The position numbers and the translations under genes are program-made. Positions 34,959 to 44,600 of a stretch of DNA of 64,000 bases are shown here, one piece after another. Location of the stretch: NCBI GenBank assembly GCA_944383685.1, contig CALWQM010000002.1, positions 1 to 64,000 of the forward strand. The letters run 5' to 3'. This DNA is from an uncultured Clostridia bacterium. GTDB lineage: Bacteria; Bacillota; Clostridia; Christensenellales; UBA1242. The notes beneath the pieces were generated by a model. That model worked only from the letters and a program-made list of their open reading frames with translations, was not told the origin of the DNA and made no database searches. Every line of letters starts with the position of its first letter. Within the stretch, counting starts at the first letter, position 1.

Positions 34959-35891
34959 ATGGAAGAAATCAAGAAAAAAACTAAAAAAGTGAAAAAGGAA
35001 CTGTCCTTAAAGGCAAAAATTTTAAGGACTATTTTTGTTGCCGTGATAATTGCAGGGCTTATCACTCTTGGATACTTTATTTTGGTTTGGACTGGCGTTT
35101 GGGAAAAAATAAACTCTGTTGAAAAACTTAGAGATGTTATTTTGTCTTGGGGCTTTTGGGGTAGGCTTGGCTTTGTTGCCATTCAGTTTTTGCAAGTTAC
35201 ATTTTTACCTTTACCTTCAACTGTAACAGTTATTGCTGGGGCACTTGTTTATGGGCCGCTTCAAGCTTCACTTCTTTCACTTGCAGGAATACTTCTTGGC
35301 TCAATTTTTGCCTTTTTCCTTGGCAGAGTTTTTGGAAAGAAACTTGTTGAATTTATGGTCGGTGAAAAGACGTGTGCAAAATGGACAAAATTTCTTAGTG
35401 ACGCCAAATATTCCTTTTTCATTATGATGCTTTTGCCAATTTTTCCAGATGATGTTTTGTGCTTAGTTGCGGGACTCACCAATATGAGTTGGGCATTTTT
35501 CACAATAACAAATTTAATTTGTAGACCAATTGGAATTTTAACAGTAAGTTATTTTGGAAGCGGAACACTTATTCCTTATCATGGCTGGGGGCTTGTTGCA
35601 TGGGCATTCATCATTGTTGGTATAATTGTTTTAATTATTTTGTCATATAAATATCAAAAACAAATAGAAAATTTCATATTAAAAATTTTTAGAAAAAAGC
35701 CAAAGAAAAACAAATCATCCACAATGGAAGTTCAAACTGCTTCAACAGAAGAAAAAAGTGAAAAAGAAGATGATAAAAATATAAACGAATTAAAAGCAAG
35801 ATGTAAATCTTCTTTAAATTGTGAAGCTGGCAAGGAAATTGATAAGCATGACAAAATTGAAAAAACTAATGAAAAAAATAAAACTGATTAA
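34959..35891 (+). CDS. TVP38/TMEM64 (DedA-like) membrane protein
   Basis: The 310-residue protein has a hydrophobic core (about 20-240) with the SNARE-associated/VTT domain: LPLPSTVTVIAGALVYGPLQA, the Gly-rich LLGSIFAFFLGRVFG, and LPIFPDDVLCLVAGLTNM with its conserved acidic and Pro residues. VTT proteins include lipid scramblases such as those for undecaprenyl phosphate; the substrate here is unknown. The C-terminal 60 residues are charged (Lys/Glu) and cytoplasmic. No ribosome binding site is present. The stop codon overlaps the stop of the convergent LysM gene. Confidence 0.88.
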   Translation: MEEIKKKTKKVKKELSLKAKILRTIFVAVIIAGLITLGYFILVWTGVWEKINSVEKLRDVILSWGFWGRLGFVAIQFLQVTFLPLPSTVTVIAGALVYGPLQASLLSLAGILLGSIFAFFLGRVFGKKLVEFMVGEKTCAKWTKFLSDAKYSFFIMMLLPIFPDDVLCLVAGLTNMSWAFFTITNLICRPIGILTVSYFGSGTLIPYHGWGLVAWAFIIVGIIVLIILSYKYQKQIENFILKIFRKKPKKNKSSTMEVQTASTEEKSEKEDDKNINELKARCKSSLNCEAGKEIDKHDKIEKTNEKNKTD

Positions 35892-35910
35892 TTATCAGTT
35901 TTTATTTTTA
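35880..35910. terminator. Bidirectional terminator overlapping two stop codons
   Basis: AAACTGAT (35881-35888) pairs with ATCAGTTT (35894-35901) and is followed by T-rich sequence on the plus strand and T-rich sequence on the minus strand. The stem includes the stop codon regions of both convergent genes. Confidence 0.75.
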
Positions 35911-36058
35911 TAAAAACACCTTCCTTGATTTGTTTGGGGGATAAGTGGTTGTCTAGTAATATTTTTGTGCTGTCAACACCGAATTTTTTTGAAACTGTCT
36001 TCAAATTTTCTCCTTTTTTAAGTTTATAGTATGGAAAACTTATTTTTTTGATACTCAT
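35888..36058 (-). CDS. Single-domain LysM protein (56 aa)
   Basis: This short gene encodes almost nothing but one LysM domain: YKLKKGENLKTVSKKFGV, then STKILLDNHLS and QIKEGVFIKIK, matching the family pattern Y-x-V-KxGD-x-L-x-x-IA-x-KF through N-x-L and GxxLxIP. LysM binds N-acetylglucosamine polymers such as peptidoglycan. There is no signal peptide or membrane helix, so it would act in the cytoplasm or, in a sporulating cell, in a mother-cell compartment where other small LysM proteins work. GGGAGG precedes the ATG at good spacing, which supports it as real. It is divergent from the SpoVB-like gene and convergent with TVP38. Confidence 0.85.
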   Translation of the reverse strand: MSIKKISFPYYKLKKGENLKTVSKKFGVDSTKILLDNHLSPKQIKEGVFIKIKTDN

Positions 36059-36116
36059 ATTTTCCTCCCTTTCAATGCTGTAATATGTGAATTTTGCGTG
36101 CTATATTAAAATAATA

Positions 36117-36146
36117 TTGTCATATTTATTAAAAAATTCCTATAAA
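36117..36146 (+). promoter_or_regulatory. Promoter of the SpoVB-like gene, leaderless arrangement
   Basis: TTGTCA (36117-36122) and TATAAA (36141-36146) are spaced by 18 bases. Expected initiation at about 36153 is two bases before the ATG. Confidence 0.7.
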
Positions 36147-36154
36147 AATATAGT

Positions 36155-37687
36155 ATGAAATCAATATTTAAAAATGTTGCAATCATAACAGTATTTTCGG
36201 TTATAACAAGATTGTTAGGGTTTATTCTCAGGATATTTTTGTCTCGAACCATTGGTGCGGAGGCTCTTGGACTTTATCAAGTTGCACTTTCAGTGTTTAT
36301 GGTTCTTTTGACGGTTGTGTCAAGCGGTCTAACCCTTATTATTTCCAGAATCACAGCAAGTTATCGTGTTTCTAATGACAAAAAGGGAGTTTCAAGATTG
36401 GTGACTTCTGGACTTTTGGTTGGACTTGCTGTCAGTGTCATTTTATGTGCAATCATATTAATTTTTAGAAATTTATTTTCAAATTTATTTACGGATGAAA
36501 ACTGCATAAATATCTTAATCATTCTTCTTCCTTCACTTATTTTTTCTGCGGTTTATTCTGTGTTTCGTGGAGCAATGTGGGGATATGACAACTATTTTGC
36601 CCTTTGCGTCACAGAACTTTTTGAGCAAGTGGTTAAAATTGCCCTTTGTGTTTTACTTGTTGCTTCTTCCATGACGGCTATTCAAAATGCAATGACGGTT
36701 GCGTGGTCTTTTACCATATCTTGCATTATTTCTGCAATTTTTGTGATTATACTTTTCTTTTTCTATGGTGGGAAGATGGGCAAGCCTAGCCTTATATATA
36801 AAAAAGTTTTAAAACAATCAACCCCAATCACTGCGGTTAGGGTGGCAGGAAGTTTGGTTCAACCGCTTATTGCAATCATCTTGCCTGCAAGGCTTATGGT
36901 GGCAGGATACACCTCGGCTCAGGCAATGAGTATTTATGGTGTTGCTCTTGGTATGACTTTTCCATTATTATTTTTGCCTTCAACACTTATTGGTTCTTTG
37001 TCAACAGCGCTTGTTCCGGATATTTCCATGGCGATGGTTCAAAACGACAATGAGCATATTCAAAAACGTGTGACATCTTCGGTTACTTTTGCTCTTTTTG
37101 TCACATTTTTAATTGTACCAATTTTTATTGCAATTGGGGACCAAATTGGGTTGTTTCTTTTTGGCGAAGCATTGAGTGGAACTCTTTTGCAATATTCAGC
37201 TTGGATAATGATTCCAATGGGGATAACAAACATCACAAGTGCAATTTTAAATTCTGTTGGGCTTGAAGTTAAGTCCTTTGTGAATTATATCATTGGTGGA
37301 ATATTTACCTTCTTTTCTGTGTTCTTTTTAACCAATTATATGGGAGTTTTATCCTTGCCATTTGGTATGGGAATCAGCATGACAATCACAGGGGTATTGA
37401 ATATTATCATGTTAAAACGAAAGTTGAAAATTGAAGTTAAAATTGTTAAACAACTTTTGCTTATGATATTATTCTCACTCCCTGCCATTGCTGTGACCTC
37501 ATTTACAAGTGCACTATTATCTTATTGCATGCCTCAAATAATCAACATTATAATTTGTGCTTGCCTTGGAGCAGGAATGTTTTTACTTCTTTGTGTTATG
37601 TTTAAGATTGTAAGCTTGGAAACCTATTTTGTTCAAATTAAAGAAAAATTTAAAAAAGTTAAAATTCAAAAAAATAAGGTTAAATAA
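36155..37687 (+). CDS. SpoVB-like lipid/polysaccharide flippase (MOP superfamily)
   Basis: The 510-residue protein has about 14 hydrophobic helices and starts with NVAIITVFSVITRLLGFILRIFLSRTIGAEALGLYQ-type sequence, the hallmark of SpoVB/MurJ-like members of the MOP exporter superfamily. These flip lipid-linked cell-wall or polysaccharide precursors across the membrane; SpoVB is needed for spore cortex synthesis in Bacillus. Whether this copy serves the cortex or the vegetative wall cannot be told. It lacks a ribosome binding site. About 140 bases of nearly pure A/T sequence follow before the next gene, with no clear terminator. Confidence 0.88.
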   Translation: MKSIFKNVAIITVFSVITRLLGFILRIFLSRTIGAEALGLYQVALSVFMVLLTVVSSGLTLIISRITASYRVSNDKKGVSRLVTSGLLVGLAVSVILCAIILIFRNLFSNLFTDENCINILIILLPSLIFSAVYSVFRGAMWGYDNYFALCVTELFEQVVKIALCVLLVASSMTAIQNAMTVAWSFTISCIISAIFVIILFFFYGGKMGKPSLIYKKVLKQSTPITAVRVAGSLVQPLIAIILPARLMVAGYTSAQAMSIYGVALGMTFPLLFLPSTLIGSLSTALVPDISMAMVQNDNEHIQKRVTSSVTFALFVTFLIVPIFIAIGDQIGLFLFGEALSGTLLQYSAWIMIPMGITNITSAILNSVGLEVKSFVNYIIGGIFTFFSVFFLTNYMGVLSLPFGMGISMTITGVLNIIMLKRKLKIEVKIVKQLLLMILFSLPAIAVTSFTSALLSYCMPQIINIIICACLGAGMFLLLCVMFKIVSLETYFVQIKEKFKKVKIQKNKVK

Positions 37688-37828
37688 AATTAAATTAAAT
37701 AAAAAAATATTAAAAAACAATAAAAAAATTAGTTTTTTATCAATTTTTTTGCCATAATTTTAGGATTTTTCAAAATTTTTATTATTTTATTAATTATTTT
37801 TGATTAAAAAATTAATTTTTAATTTATT

Positions 37829-37858
37829 TTGATTAAAAAAAGAAAAGTTAATTATAAT
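37829..37858 (+). promoter_or_regulatory. Promoter of the DUF421 gene, leaderless arrangement
   Basis: TTGATT (37829-37834) and exact TATAAT (37853-37858) are spaced by 18 bases. Expected initiation at 37865 coincides with the ATG. Confidence 0.8.
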
Positions 37859-37864
37859 AAAAAT

Positions 37865-38584
37865 ATGTTAACAATAGTTGCAAGAGCAGTAATAATTTAT
37901 TTGGTAGTTCTATTTTTATATAGGCTTATGGGGAAAAGACAATTGGGTGAAATGCAACCTTTTGAACTTGTCTTAACTTTAATTATTGCAGACCTTGCAA
38001 CAATTCCTATGGCTGAAATTTCCGTCCCAGTTTTGCATGGAATTGTTCCACTATTGACCCTTGTGCTTGTTCATTTCATTTTAACACTATTATGCAAAGT
38101 GTCAACAAAGTTTTCACAATTTGTCAGCGGGAAACCGGTGATTGTTGTTAATCCAAATGGCATTGACTATAAGGCATTAAAAAATTTGAATTTGTCGATT
38201 GACGATGTTATGGAAGCAATAAGAGGAGCAGGATATTTTAAACTTGAACAAGTGCAATATGCAATCATGGAAACAAACGGAAAGATGTCTGTTTTTCCTA
38301 AAAGCGAGTTTTCTCCTGTGACAAACGGAGATATGAAAATTAAAACTGAAAAAAGTGCCCTGCCAATAAATTTGGTAAGCGAAGGCAAAATAATTAAGGA
38401 TAATCTAAAAATTGCAAAAGTTGATGAAAATTACATAACAAAAATTTTGGAAAAGGCAAACATAAAAAGGGTTAAAGACTGTTTAGTGTTAACTGTTGAT
38501 AAGGGTGGGGCAGTGTTTGTGCAGGCATTCAACAAAGCATATCAAACATTTAATGTTGAACCACTTGGGCAGGTGCAAGAATGA
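37865..38584 (+). CDS. DUF421 (YetF-type) membrane protein
   Basis: The 239-residue protein has about three N-terminal transmembrane helices with the family motif YRLMGKRQLGEMQPFELVL-like sequence, followed by cytoplasmic DUF421 repeats (KPVIVVNPNGIDYKALKN, DDVMEAIRGAGYF, VQYAIMETNGKMSVF). Members are linked to sporulation and germination in Bacillus, but the molecular function is unknown. An earlier non-ATG start would extend into the promoter, so ATG 37865 is preferred. It overlaps the next gene by the 4 bases ATGA, and DUF421-DUF4363 pairs are common in Clostridia. Confidence 0.9.
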   Translation: MLTIVARAVIIYLVVLFLYRLMGKRQLGEMQPFELVLTLIIADLATIPMAEISVPVLHGIVPLLTLVLVHFILTLLCKVSTKFSQFVSGKPVIVVNPNGIDYKALKNLNLSIDDVMEAIRGAGYFKLEQVQYAIMETNGKMSVFPKSEFSPVTNGDMKIKTEKSALPINLVSEGKIIKDNLKIAKVDENYITKILEKANIKRVKDCLVLTVDKGGAVFVQAFNKAYQTFNVEPLGQVQE

Positions 38585-38985
38585 CAAAGTTTATGTGGTT
38601 TCAACTCATTTCTATCATAGTTGTTTTGGGAGTGCTTGTCACCATTTGTGTTGTGGAGGACAAGCTTGTGACAGAATCTCTTAATAATGTTGCCGATTAT
38701 TGTTATAAGATTGAATCGGCGATAAAAGAAAATGATGGAATAAAAAATGAAGATGTTTCCAATTTGGTGTTTAATTTGGAGTATGACTGGCTTAAAGACG
38801 AAGGGAATTTATGCTTTTTAGTCAATCATAAATCAATTCAAGAAATTGGTGTTGAGGTTTCAAAACTTAAAACATATATAGAGGAAAATGACATTAAGGA
38901 ATTTTCTGTTTCGCTTGAACTTATCAAACTTTATGCAGAACAATATTTTCACTTTATGGGCGCAAGTTTCCACAACATTTTATAA
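38581..38985 (+). CDS. DUF4363 family protein
   Basis: The 134-residue protein has one N-terminal membrane helix (about 6-25) and an extracytoplasmic helical domain. The DUF4363 family is found beside DUF421 genes, as here, and the pair is translationally coupled by an ATGA overlap, which suggests a membrane complex. The function is unknown. Asp/Glu/Lys are frequent in the soluble part, and it ends with FHFMGASFHNIL. Confidence 0.8.
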   Translation: MTKFMWFQLISIIVVLGVLVTICVVEDKLVTESLNNVADYCYKIESAIKENDGIKNEDVSNLVFNLEYDWLKDEGNLCFLVNHKSIQEIGVEVSKLKTYIEENDIKEFSVSLELIKLYAEQYFHFMGASFHNIL

Positions 38986-39053
38986 CTTTCTAATTATAGT
39001 TTTTTAATATATAAAATTTCAAATTTTTAAAAGAAAGATGAAGAAAATAGTAT

Positions 39054-39090
39054 GAAAAAAGAAGAATGTGTTATCATTCCTCTTTTTGTT
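39054..39090. terminator. Bidirectional terminator between DUF4363 and the surface-protein gene
   Basis: AAAAAAGAAGAATG and CATTCCTCTTTTTG form a hairpin with small internal G-T pairs around TGTTAT. Both convergent units run into T-rich sequence. Confidence 0.8.
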
Positions 39091-40194
39091 TTACCAAAGT
39101 TTTTCTTTTTTCTTTAAAACTATGATGAGTATGATTGATGCAATAATTATTACAGCGACAATGCAAAGCACAATAATAAGCCAAAGGTATGAAACAGTTT
39201 TGTCTTTTATTGTTGTGACACTCACAACAGAATAGGTTTTAACATTTCCTTCGGTGTCGTAAATTGTGCAGAACACTTCAAAGTCACCTTCAACCCCGTT
39301 GCTGTCAAACACAAATTCTTTGCCATTCCGCTTATCGTAACTTGGCCATAGGGCTGTGTATGAGAAGTACTGTCCAACTCGGTCACTCTCGGTTAACACA
39401 TATCTCATGTTGTTTTGGTCTGTGCCTTCAATGGACCAAACAACGTAGCAAGGGTTAACATAGTCATAAGTGCTGTTTTCAATGTAAAAATGATAAATGT
39501 TTAAAAATTCGTCCGAGCTTGAAATGGAGTATTTAATTGTTATATTGCCATTTATTTCATCGATGTTATCAGGAACTATTGCAAAGTAAACTGAACCTAA
39601 ACTTTTGTCTATTATTTTGCTTTGACTTGGGTCAATATAGGAATAAGAAAATTCAAATTTATAAATTCCAAACCCATTTCCAAATTTTGTTTGTGTGCCC
39701 TCTTGAATGTTATCATGCTCGTTGATGTAATATGTGAAAGGAATGGTTGGAAAGTTGTTGTTTAATATTGTGGTTTGATAAATTATTTTATCCTTATCTT
39801 GATTTGTGTCACTGCTTACGTTTTGAGTCCAATCTTCTGTTTGAAGATATGAAACAATCAGTTTTGCACTTGTGAATTGTTGTGTGGAAGGAAGAAGTGG
39901 GGCGGATATGTTGATTCTTAAATAATTAAGTTCCGACCAATTAAAATACACATAATTTATGTCCTTGTCCACCACGCGGACAGGGTCTTTGGCTTCACCA
40001 TTTAAAACAGCATTTGAATAGTTAAAACCCTGGAAACGAACTGAAAAATTTGAATCTTCCAAAATCATGGCATCATCTGTTATTCTTACTTCTGCATTAG
40101 AATTTAACATTGGAACAAAAGAAAACATGCATATAAAAATCAATGCAAAAAGAATAAAAGATGAGAAAATTATTTTGAAATTACTTTTAATCAC
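39091..40194 (-). CDS. Secreted, C-terminally anchored surface protein of unknown function
   Basis: I do not recognise the family. The 367-residue protein has an N-terminal signal sequence (about 1-35, cleavage near NSNA), a beta-rich extracellular part rich in Asn, Ser, Tyr and Asp, and a C-terminal transmembrane helix (about 337-360) followed by KKKEKLW. Strands such as GDFEVFCTIYDTEGNVKTYSV suggest an Ig-like fold at the end. The start is a GTG at 40194 with no ribosome binding site. The extended -10 box TGATAAAAT just upstream would start transcription at the GTG. It is divergent from the GlmU-like gene. Confidence 0.75.
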   Translation of the reverse strand: MIKSNFKIIFSSFILFALIFICMFSFVPMLNSNAEVRITDDAMILEDSNFSVRFQGFNYSNAVLNGEAKDPVRVVDKDINYVYFNWSELNYLRINISAPLLPSTQQFTSAKLIVSYLQTEDWTQNVSSDTNQDKDKIIYQTTILNNNFPTIPFTYYINEHDNIQEGTQTKFGNGFGIYKFEFSYSYIDPSQSKIIDKSLGSVYFAIVPDNIDEINGNITIKYSISSSDEFLNIYHFYIENSTYDYVNPCYVVWSIEGTDQNNMRYVLTESDRVGQYFSYTALWPSYDKRNGKEFVFDSNGVEGDFEVFCTIYDTEGNVKTYSVVSVTTIKDKTVSYLWLIIVLCIVAVIIIASIILIIVLKKKEKLW

Positions 40195-40259
40195 AAGATT
40201 ATTTTATCACATTAACCAAAAATATAAAAATAAATTTGATAATTTTTTAGAAAAGATAT

Positions 40260-40288
40260 TTGACAATAAGATTTATTATTTTTATAAT
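40260..40288 (+). promoter_or_regulatory. Consensus promoter of the GlmU-like gene, leaderless arrangement
   Basis: TTGACA (40260-40265) and TATAAT (40283-40288) are both exact, with a 17-base spacer. Position +1 (about 40295) coincides with the A of the ATG. This is the clearest leaderless case in the window. Confidence 0.9.
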
Positions 40289-40294
40289 ATTAAT

Positions 40295-41143
40295 ATGGAA
40301 ATGGATACTTTTGTTGAAACCGAAGTTGAAATCGGGAATATGGATATGAATCTTGACTCGGTAATGGATAAGGTTAATAAAACCGAGCCAGAGGTTCTTG
40401 CAAGTTCATTTTTATGGGTAAAAGAAGAAACTTTGGTGTTAATTGTTAAGGCCAAAAACGAACAATTTGAGAATTTTTATAACTTTGATATTTGTGGCAA
40501 GAAAATGATTGATTGGGTTATGCTTTCAACCTCTGCTTGCACACAAAAAATTCTTGAAAATGAAAATATGATATTTGAAGCATTGATGCGATATGCAAAA
40601 GATTATAAGCATATTGCCGTGTTTTTCAGCGACACTCCACTTCTTCAAAAATCAACCTTTTTGGAAATTATGAAATATTTTTCTGCAAAGAAAATGAACT
40701 TTTTGCCACTTCAAAGAGGCTTTATTATTAATTCACAGTATGTTGAAAATTATCAAAATTTAATTTCCACACCATTCACAACTTTTGGAACTGACGATTT
40801 TTATATTGTCAATGATGCAAAAACACTTTCTTATGCTTTTAAAGTTTTAAACAAACGCATTTTATCCTTTCACAAGAATCAAGGTGTTATTTTGTTTGGG
40901 GAAGACACAATTTTTATTGAAGCAGATGTTCAAATTGAGGAAGGTGTAATCATATATCCTAATAATATTTTGAAAGGTGAAAGCTATATTGGAAAAAATG
41001 TTGTTTTGGAAAGTGGAAATTATATTGCGGACACAATTGTGTGTGACAATGCCATTGTTTGCCAAAGTTATTTGGAAAAAAGCAAAGTTCCAGAAGGAAA
41101 AACTGTTGGACCTTTTGAGAAACTTATTAATGAAACACTTTAA
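40295..41143 (+). CDS. Degenerate GlmU-like protein
   Basis: The 282-residue protein sits where glmU normally lies, ahead of pth and mfd. Its C-terminal part (about 200-270) has short left-handed beta-helix repeats: IEADVQIEEGVIIYPNNILKG and IGKNVVLESGNYIADTIV. The middle (about 50-190) resembles a nucleotidyltransferase but lacks the GlmU signature LAAGxGTRM, and the acetyltransferase domain is far too short. Normal GlmU is about 450 residues and makes UDP-GlcNAc. So this is either a divergent, non-catalytic relative or a specialised sugar-nucleotide protein. The start is ATG 40295; a longer frame upstream would run through the promoter. Confidence 0.7.
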   Translation: MEMDTFVETEVEIGNMDMNLDSVMDKVNKTEPEVLASSFLWVKEETLVLIVKAKNEQFENFYNFDICGKKMIDWVMLSTSACTQKILENENMIFEALMRYAKDYKHIAVFFSDTPLLQKSTFLEIMKYFSAKKMNFLPLQRGFIINSQYVENYQNLISTPFTTFGTDDFYIVNDAKTLSYAFKVLNKRILSFHKNQGVILFGEDTIFIEADVQIEEGVIIYPNNILKGESYIGKNVVLESGNYIADTIVCDNAIVCQSYLEKSKVPEGKTVGPFEKLINETL

Positions 41144-41155
41144 AGGAGAAAAAAT

Positions 41156-41659
41156 TTGAAAATTGTTGTTGGTTTAGGGAATTATGAAGACAAATATGAA
41201 CATACTTATCACAACATAGGTTTTGATGTTGTGGATGCACTTGCTGAAAGGCTTGGAATTGCTTTTAATAAGCATATGTGCAAGGGTATGGTTGCAGAAG
41301 GTCGTCTTGGCAAAGAAAAATTGCTTCTTGTGAAACCTCTTACATTTATGAACCTATCTGGATATTGTGTTGGAATGCTTAAACATAAGTATAAAGATGC
41401 AAGAATTTTGGTGGTTGTGGACGATATTGATTTGCCAAGAGGTTCAATAAGATATAAGGAACACGGAAGCGGTGGCACACATAATGGGCTAAGAAACATT
41501 GTTGAACAAATTGGACCTGAGTTTGAACGCATAAAAATTGGCATTGGCAGGGATATTTTTATGGACCTTGCAGACTATGTGCTTTCAAAATATGACAAAG
41601 AAACTTTTGAACCTATAATCCAAAAGGCAGTTGACGAAATTTTAGAAAGGCTTAAATGA
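41156..41659 (+). CDS. pth: Peptidyl-tRNA hydrolase
   Basis: The 167-residue enzyme frees tRNAs stuck to peptides. It has the family start MKIVVGLGNYEDKYEHTYHNIGF with catalytic His in YHN, the KPLTFMNLSG block and the RYKEHGSGGTHNGLRNI block. It is slightly shorter than the usual 185-190 residues. The start is a TTG preceded by AAAGGAG. It begins 12 bases after the GlmU-like gene and its stop overlaps the mfd start (ATGA), so the three are one transcription unit. Confidence 0.95.
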   Translation: MKIVVGLGNYEDKYEHTYHNIGFDVVDALAERLGIAFNKHMCKGMVAEGRLGKEKLLLVKPLTFMNLSGYCVGMLKHKYKDARILVVVDDIDLPRGSIRYKEHGSGGTHNGLRNIVEQIGPEFERIKIGIGRDIFMDLADYVLSKYDKETFEPIIQKAVDEILERLK

Positions 41660-44600
41660 TTGATTTTTTAGATTTAATAAGAAAAAAAGACATTCTCCGC
41701 TTTAAAAATATTGGAGGATTGACAATAGGCGAAAAGGCAATTTTGACAGCAAGTTTGGGGAGTGGTGTCTATCTTTGTGGTGACTTTGTGACCGCAAGCA
41801 AGTTAAAATTTGCTTTAAACAACTTAAATTTTAAGACGGAAATAATTTCATGTGGTAGGGAAATTGAAGATATTCATGACCCTAACCTTTTTCATTTTGC
41901 AAACTCTGTTTCCAAATTTTTAAACGAGGAACTTGATTTTTTGATTTTTTTGCCTTCGTCAATGACTTCAAAGTTTAGCATAGACTTCTTGAAACAAAAA
42001 TTTAAAATAAACAAGGAAAATAGTTACAGCCTTGACGACATTTGCGAAAAACTTACTTCTTTTGGCTATGAAAGAGTGGATTATGTCAACATTGAAGGTC
42101 AGTTTGCGGTTCGAGGTGACATTTTAGATATTTTCATTTATGGCGAAACAAGCCCTATGAGAGTGGAGTTTTTTGATGAAGATGTGGAAAGAATAATTCA
42201 ATTTGAAACTTCTTCCATGAAAACTCTTAAAGAGTTGGATAACATTTGTATTTTGCCACTCATTCTTATGACTGGAAATGATGATGCTGGAATGTTGACA
42301 GAAAATTTCATTATTGACGAGCCAGTTAAGATTGAAAATGAATGTGCCATTCTTGAAAACAGCAGAAAAAATCTTTCTTGGAATGATGAAGGTTTATTTT
42401 TGCCTTTTTCTAAGCTTTTAAAAGAGAAAAAGATTGTTTACACCAACACAGAAATTGCGAGTTATGAAAATTCCACCATTGGTCAAAAAAGTTATTTAAC
42501 TGACTTTTTGTCTTTGAAAAAGGATATTGAGTTATATCGCTATGAAAACATTTACACCTTTCTTTTTGTTGGACAATACAAAGATATGATGGTGGAGTTT
42601 TTGCAAACAAATAAAATAAATTTCAAAATTTTTGATGGGCAGTTTGAAGAAGGCTCACTTTATGTTGTGGATGCGTATTTTCCTTTTTCATTCAGTTTTT
42701 TAAATGAAAAAATCATTGCCATTGGCACAGATGATTTATACAAGGCAAAAAGAGTTGACTTCAAAAGGGGAAAGGAACGTTTTTCATATCTTCCTAAAAT
42801 TGGTGACTATGTTGTGCATTCATTTTATGGAATTGGAATTTGTAAGGATATTGTTAGGCTTAAACTTTCTCATTTTGAAAAAGATTATTTTGTTTTGGAA
42901 TATAAAAATGGGGCGCTTCTCTATCTCCCAACGGAGCAAGCAAATTATATTTCTGCCTATATTGGCGCAGAAAACCCAAAGATAAATGCGCTTGGCACAA
43001 ATGAGTGGACAAGATTAAAACAAAAGGTTAAGGAAAATTTAAAGGAAATTGCAATTTCCCTTGCCAAAATTTATAAGGAAAGACAAACCCAAAAAGGTTT
43101 TAAATTTGAGAGAGATGACGAACTTGAAAAGCAATTCAATGACTATTTCCCTTATGAACTTACTGCTGACCAGGCACAAGCGATAAGTGATGTTGACAAG
43201 GACATGGAAAGCGACAAAATTATGGACAGACTTATTTGTGGCGATGTTGGCTTCGGCAAAACAGAAGTTGCTTTCAGGGCTTGTTTTAAGGCTGTTTATA
43301 ATTCAAAACAAGTTGCTTTTCTTTGCCCAACAACAATTTTAAGTGAACAACACTACCGTTCTGCCATGGAAAGGTTTGCACCTTTTGGAATTAGAATTGA
43401 AAAGTTTAACAGGTTTAAAACTGAAAAAGAAACAAAAGAAATTTTGCAAAAACTGAAAAATGGTGAAATTGATATTTTAATTGGCACACATAAACTTTTG
43501 GGCAAGAATGTAGAGTTTAAAGATATTGGGCTGTTGGTGCTTGATGAAGAACAAAGATTTGGTGTTAAAGATAAAGAAAAGATTAAAGAAATAAAGAAAA
43601 ATATTGATGTTTTAACACTTTCTGCAACACCAATTCCAAGAACACTTCATATGTCACTTACAAATATACGTGATATAAGTGTTATTGCCACACCACCAAA
43701 AGACAGGCTTCCAATTCAAACTTATGTAACAGATTACAGCGACCAACTGCTTGTGGATGTTTCAAAGAGAGAACTTTCTCGTGGTGGAAAGGTGCTTATT
43801 CTTTTTAACAAGGTTGCTGAAATATATAATTTTGCATCACATGTGAGGAGTCTTCTTCCAAATGCTCTTGTTGGGGTTGCACATGGACAGATGATGGAAA
43901 AAGAACTTTCAAAAGTGATAAATGACCTTTATGACGACAAATTTAATGTTTTCATCAGCACAACCTTAATTGAAAATGGGATTGACTTGCCACAACTAAA
44001 CACCCTTTTTGTGTTAGATAGTGACCATCTTGGACTTAGCCAACTTTACCAAATAAGGGGACGTATTGGCCGTGGTGACAGGCTTGCGTATGCGTATTTG
44101 ACTTATGATAAAGGCAAGGTTTTAACAGAAGATGCTTATAAAAGACTTGAAGCCATCACGGAATTTAGAGAACTTGGAAGCGGATTTAAAATTGCCATGC
44201 GTGACCTTGAAATTAGGGGGGCAGGAAATATCCTTGGGAAGGAACAGCACGGACACATGGAAAAGGTTGGGTATGACCTTTATGTTAAACTTTTGGATGA
44301 AGTAACTCGCAATCTCAAAGGCGGGCAAGATGTTAATGCGAAAGAAATTAAGGTTGAACTTCCTTTGGATGCTTATATAAGCGAAAAATACATTAATTCT
44401 CAGGAAGAAAGAATTATTTTCTATGACAAGATAAGCCAAGTTGCTTCTTTTGATGAAAGAGATGCCTTATTAAAAGAACTTAAAGAGACCAATGGTGATG
44501 TTCCAAAAGAGACGGAAAATTTGTGCAATATTGCCTTATTAAAAAATCTTGCCGTCAATTTTAATGTTAAACTTATAAGAATAACCAGCAAAGATTGCTT

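Noticed and set aside
37688..37828. A/T-only stretch considered as a replication origin or small RNA.
   Set aside because: No DnaA-box cluster, no promoter-terminator pair and no origin-linked genes are seen; it is ordinary AT-rich intergenic DNA with the DUF421 promoter at its end.
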